In this document: positions 4,836-7,064 of the stretch, in pieces
How the letters are laid out: each line of letters opens with the position of its first letter
How positions within the stretch are numbered: the first letter of the stretch is position 1
Assembly (NCBI GenBank): GCA_900555725.1
Contig: USMD01000095.1
Coordinates: 1-7,064, forward strand
Length of the DNA: 7,064 nucleotides
Reading direction: 5' to 3'
Source of the DNA: an uncultured Garciella sp.
Lineage (GTDB): Bacteria > Bacillota > Clostridia > Eubacteriales > Garciellaceae
Notes under the pieces: generated by a model
Told to the model about the DNA's origin: nothing
The model's input: only the letters and a program-made list of their open reading frames with translations
Database searches by the model: none
Translations under genes and position numbers: made by a program

Positions 4836-5648
4836 TTATAATATTCCTTCTAAAGGTTTTAATCTAAAACCTTCTGCCAAGGCTTTTAGTTCTCCATCAG
4901 AAATAGTTTGTTTTTGCCCCCCCATAGAGAGAACCTTTACTAATATAGTAGCTGCCTTCTCTACTGTATCTATAAGCCCGAAGGCTTCATCCAAATCTTT
5001 TCCTGTACCGAATATTCCATGGAAAGGCCACAAAACCATACTATGCTTACTCATCTCTTTTGCCGTAGCTCTTGCTATTTTCTCTTTACCTGGTACCATC
5101 CAAGGAATAACACCTATTCCATCAGGGAACACCACAAGACATTCTGTGCTCATTTTCCAAAGTTGCTTTGTAAAATTTTCAGTGGTTAAATCAAGGACAT
5201 AGCTTAAGGCAATAAGGTTTGTTGCATGTGTATGCATAACTACCCTATTTTTTCCTTCAGTAACTTTCATTCTCTCAATATGAGACAATAAATGTGCTTG
5301 AAACTCACTGGTAGGATTTGCTCCATCACTAAACCCCCAAAGTCTGGTATAGTACTTTCCATCTTCAGAAATTCTAATTATTCCAAGATTTGCTTCTGGA
5401 TCAATAATAACATTTTTAAAATACTTTCCAGAACCAGTTACTAAAAAGTATTCGCCTGCTAATTCTTTTAATTCTGCAAATAATTTTACCGTTTTGTTTC
5501 CCTTTAGCTCATCTTTATATTCTTCAACCTCATCCTTAACTAATCTATAGCTTAAGTTTCCACCGTTTCTTTCATCCCATCCTTTAAGCCACATATCATT
5601 AATAACTCTAATTGTTTCTTGGATAAAACTGGATTCTTTTATACTCAT
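4836..5648 (-). CDS. rhaD: Rhamnulose-1-phosphate aldolase
   Basis: The 270-aa product is a class II (zinc) aldolase that splits L-rhamnulose 1-phosphate into dihydroxyacetone phosphate and L-lactaldehyde in the cytosol. It aligns along its whole length with E. coli RhaD (274 aa), with shared blocks WLKGWDERNGGNL (20-32), VTGSGKYF (70-77), PTSE (112-115), MHTHATNLIAL (138-148), STECLVVFPDG (167-177), PWMVPG (182-187) and WPFHG (207-211). Zinc ligands are H139, H141 and H210; catalytic Glu is E115, with E169 the second active-site Glu, each two positions before the E. coli numbering. The start at 5648 is preceded by AGGTG (5656-5660), which overlaps the rhaA stop codon. The gap between the genes is 10 bp, so translation is probably coupled. 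It is the last gene of the rha operon in this window. Confidence 0.97.
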   Translation of the reverse strand: MSIKESSFIQETIRVINDMWLKGWDERNGGNLSYRLVKDEVEEYKDELKGNKTVKLFAELKELAGEYFLVTGSGKYFKNVIIDPEANLGIIRISEDGKYYTRLWGFSDGANPTSEFQAHLLSHIERMKVTEGKNRVVMHTHATNLIALSYVLDLTTENFTKQLWKMSTECLVVFPDGIGVIPWMVPGKEKIARATAKEMSKHSMVLWPFHGIFGTGKDLDEAFGLIDTVEKAATILVKVLSMGGQKQTISDGELKALAEGFRLKPLEGIL

Positions 5649-5658
5649 AATTCTTCAC

Positions 5659-6927
5659 CTACCTATTCATTAAGACTGTCTTTTCATATTTTTTTACTTC
5701 TTGTATCCAATCCATTCCAATTGGTACATCATTTATATAACAATAGTAATCCCAAACTGCTTCCCATGGATAAGATTTTAATTCTTCAATCATTGATAAA
5801 CGATTACTAAAATTAAATTCTAATTCTGAACTTTTTAGAATATCTGTGGGCTGTAGTAGCGCAATAGTTAATGCCTTAAACATATTTCTTGTACCAATTG
5901 TCCAAGCAGCAATTCTATTTATACTTGCATCAAAAAAATCGAGACCTAAATGGATTCTATCTATTAAATCATTCCCTATTATTTCTTTAGCTATTTCAAT
6001 TAGTTCATCATCTAATATTACAACATGATCACTATCCCACCTAACAGGTCGACTAACATGTAATAATATATCTTTTACAAAAAGTGATATAGCAGAAATT
6101 TTGTCTGATATTCTTTCTGTTGGATGATAGTGTCCTGCATCAAGACAAAGAGCTAGCTTATTCTCTATAGCATATCCTTCATAAAACTCATGAGAGCCAA
6201 CTGTATAATATTCAGCACCAATTCCAAAAACTTTTCCTTCTACTGCATCTATATGATATTTTCTATCTATCTTTTCAGACAATGCTTCATCCAAGGAATC
6301 TTTCAATCTTTGTCTAGGACCTAGCCTATCAACTGTAACATCTTTCATTCCATCTGGTACCCATATATTCATTATAGAAGGAGTCCCTAATTCTCTTCCA
6401 AAGTATTCACTTATCTTTCTACTGCGTTTTAAATGCTCAATCCAAAAGTCTCTTATGCCTTTATCTGGATGACTTAGGGTAAATCCATGATTTGATTTTG
6501 GATGTGAAAAAAAAGTTGGATTAAAATCTAAACCTATTTTCTGCTCCTTAGCCCACATTATCCAATTTTTAAAATGTTTTGGTTCAATCTGATCCCTATC
6601 TATTTTTTCACCATTAGTTTCTAAATACATGGCATGTAAATTTAACCTTTTCTTGCCTGGAATTAATAAAAATGCTTTTTCTAAATCTGATCTTAGCTGC
6701 TCTGGTGTCTTTGCACGCCCTAAATAGTTTCCTGTAGCTTGAATTCCTCCAGTTAAATTTCCTTCTGGATTTTCAAAGCCTCTTACATCATCTCCCTGCC
6801 AGCAATTTATAGATATAGGAATACAGTCTAGCTTTTTTAATATATTATCTGTATCTATACCCAGTTCAAGGTACTTTTCTTTAGCAATTCTATAATGTTT
6901 TTCAATAACATTTATTTTATTTGACAC
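5659..6927 (-). CDS. rhaA: L-rhamnose isomerase
   Basis: The 422-aa product converts L-rhamnose to L-rhamnulose, the first step of phosphorylating rhamnose breakdown, in the cytosol. It is close to E. coli RhaA (419 aa) over its full length: NCWQGDDVRGFENPEG (41-56), TGGIQATGNY (59-68), PSIMNIWVPDGMKD (183-196), FGIGAE (234-239), CLDAGHYHPTE (261-271), RPVRWDSDHVV (293-303) and GLDFFDASINRIAAW (328-342). Metal ligands H266, D298 and D300 correspond to E. coli H262, D294 and D296, and the TIM-barrel fold is intact. The start codon is GTG (6925-6927), fixed by AAGGAGGG (6935-6942) seven bases upstream. The gene follows rhaB by 28 bp and precedes rhaD by 10 bp. Confidence 0.98.
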   Translation of the reverse strand: MSNKINVIEKHYRIAKEKYLELGIDTDNILKKLDCIPISINCWQGDDVRGFENPEGNLTGGIQATGNYLGRAKTPEQLRSDLEKAFLLIPGKKRLNLHAMYLETNGEKIDRDQIEPKHFKNWIMWAKEQKIGLDFNPTFFSHPKSNHGFTLSHPDKGIRDFWIEHLKRSRKISEYFGRELGTPSIMNIWVPDGMKDVTVDRLGPRQRLKDSLDEALSEKIDRKYHIDAVEGKVFGIGAEYYTVGSHEFYEGYAIENKLALCLDAGHYHPTERISDKISAISLFVKDILLHVSRPVRWDSDHVVILDDELIEIAKEIIGNDLIDRIHLGLDFFDASINRIAAWTIGTRNMFKALTIALLQPTDILKSSELEFNFSNRLSMIEELKSYPWEAVWDYYCYINDVPIGMDWIQEVKKYEKTVLMNR

Positions 6928-6934
6928 CTTGTGT

Positions 6935-6942
6935 CCCTCCTT
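6935..6942 (-). promoter_or_regulatory. rhaA: Shine-Dalgarno site for the GTG start of rhaA
   Basis: AAGGAGGG on the - strand stands seven bases before GTG 6927. The site is strong enough to compensate for the weaker start codon and leaves little doubt about the start. Confidence 0.85.
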
Positions 6943-6955
6943 AATTTATATCTTA

Positions 6956-7064
6956 CTAAGATAATGACTTAAACTTTTCCCAATTTTCTTTAATGTGATT
7001 ATTGTACATAGGACTATATTTATCTATGTTGAATGATTCTAAAATTATCTTTCTTGCTTCTTTT
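6956..7064 (-). CDS. rhaB: Rhamnulokinase, C-terminal end only
   Basis: On the - strand the last 35 residues of an upstream gene are visible, ending FKSLS and stopping at TAG (6956-6958), directly followed by an in-frame TAA. The pattern EARKIILESFNIDKYSP, then a short segment and NWEKF, resembles the tail of Firmicutes/Bacteroidetes rhamnulokinases (…AR…SF…YeP…W…F), which phosphorylate L-rhamnulose with ATP. The position just before rhaA and rhaD supports this. The fragment is short and lacks all active-site motifs, so another sugar gene is possible. The rest of the gene and the operon promoter lie beyond the right edge. Confidence 0.65.
   Translation of the reverse strand, partial: KEARKIILESFNIDKYSPMYNNHIKENWEKFKSLS

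Noticed and set aside
5846..6028. Frames on the + strand inside the rha genes (also 5619-5810)
   Set aside because: They are antisense to strongly conserved rhaA and rhaD coding sequence.
1..7064. CRISPR arrays, tRNA or rRNA genes, riboswitches, retrons or toxin-antitoxin pairs
   Set aside because: I found no regularly spaced repeats, no cloverleaf or rRNA-like stretches, and no gene pairs of these types on either strand.

Overview
The window is AT-rich DNA with strong Shine-Dalgarno sites (AGGAGG type), tightly packed genes and low-GC Gram-positive protein families: a PerR-type regulator, a DUF438/hemerythrin/PAS protein and a Firmicutes-type rhamnose operon. This fits an anaerobic or facultative member of the Clostridia. 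The genus cannot be read from the sequence.

Left part (1-1335): the C-terminal end of a TDT-family (TehA/SLAC1-like) membrane transporter runs off the left edge on the + strand. It converges on a small VOC/glyoxalase-fold gene on the - strand, with a perfect 15-bp inverted repeat between the stop codons. Upstream of the VOC gene, also on the - strand, lies a 124-aa protein with two Cys-rich zinc-binding modules.

Middle part (1471-3746) is a small redox/stress cluster. A DUF438-hemerythrin-PAS protein and a perR gene are on the - strand, each with its own promoter and separated by a stem-loop terminator. A divergent glutaredoxin is on the + strand. A near-consensus Per box overlaps the expected transcription start of perR, so autoregulation is likely. 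A weaker Per-box-like sequence overlaps the -10 of the DUF438 gene. The glutaredoxin ends in a 21-bp stem-loop.

The stretch 3722-4680 is genomic wreckage: a YkuS/UPF0180-family gene that has lost its start, a fossil IS110-family transposase (one frameshift, an internal deletion, both element ends missing), and what looks like an orphaned 5' gene end (dyads, possible promoter, Shine-Dalgarno, ATG and about 17 codons) whose body is gone.

Right part (4836-7064): a rhamnose-degradation operon on the - strand, ordered rhaB (only its last 35 codons in the window), rhaA (L-rhamnose isomerase) and rhaD (rhamnulose-1-phosphate aldolase). Together they convert L-rhamnose to L-rhamnulose, then rhamnulose-1-phosphate, then dihydroxyacetone phosphate and L-lactaldehyde. 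The operon promoter lies outside the window.

I found no wholly new system. The points most worth following are the possible PerR control of the hemerythrin gene, the loss of expected His ligands in that protein, the bipartite hairpin after perR, and the decayed IS110 locus with its orphaned start region.
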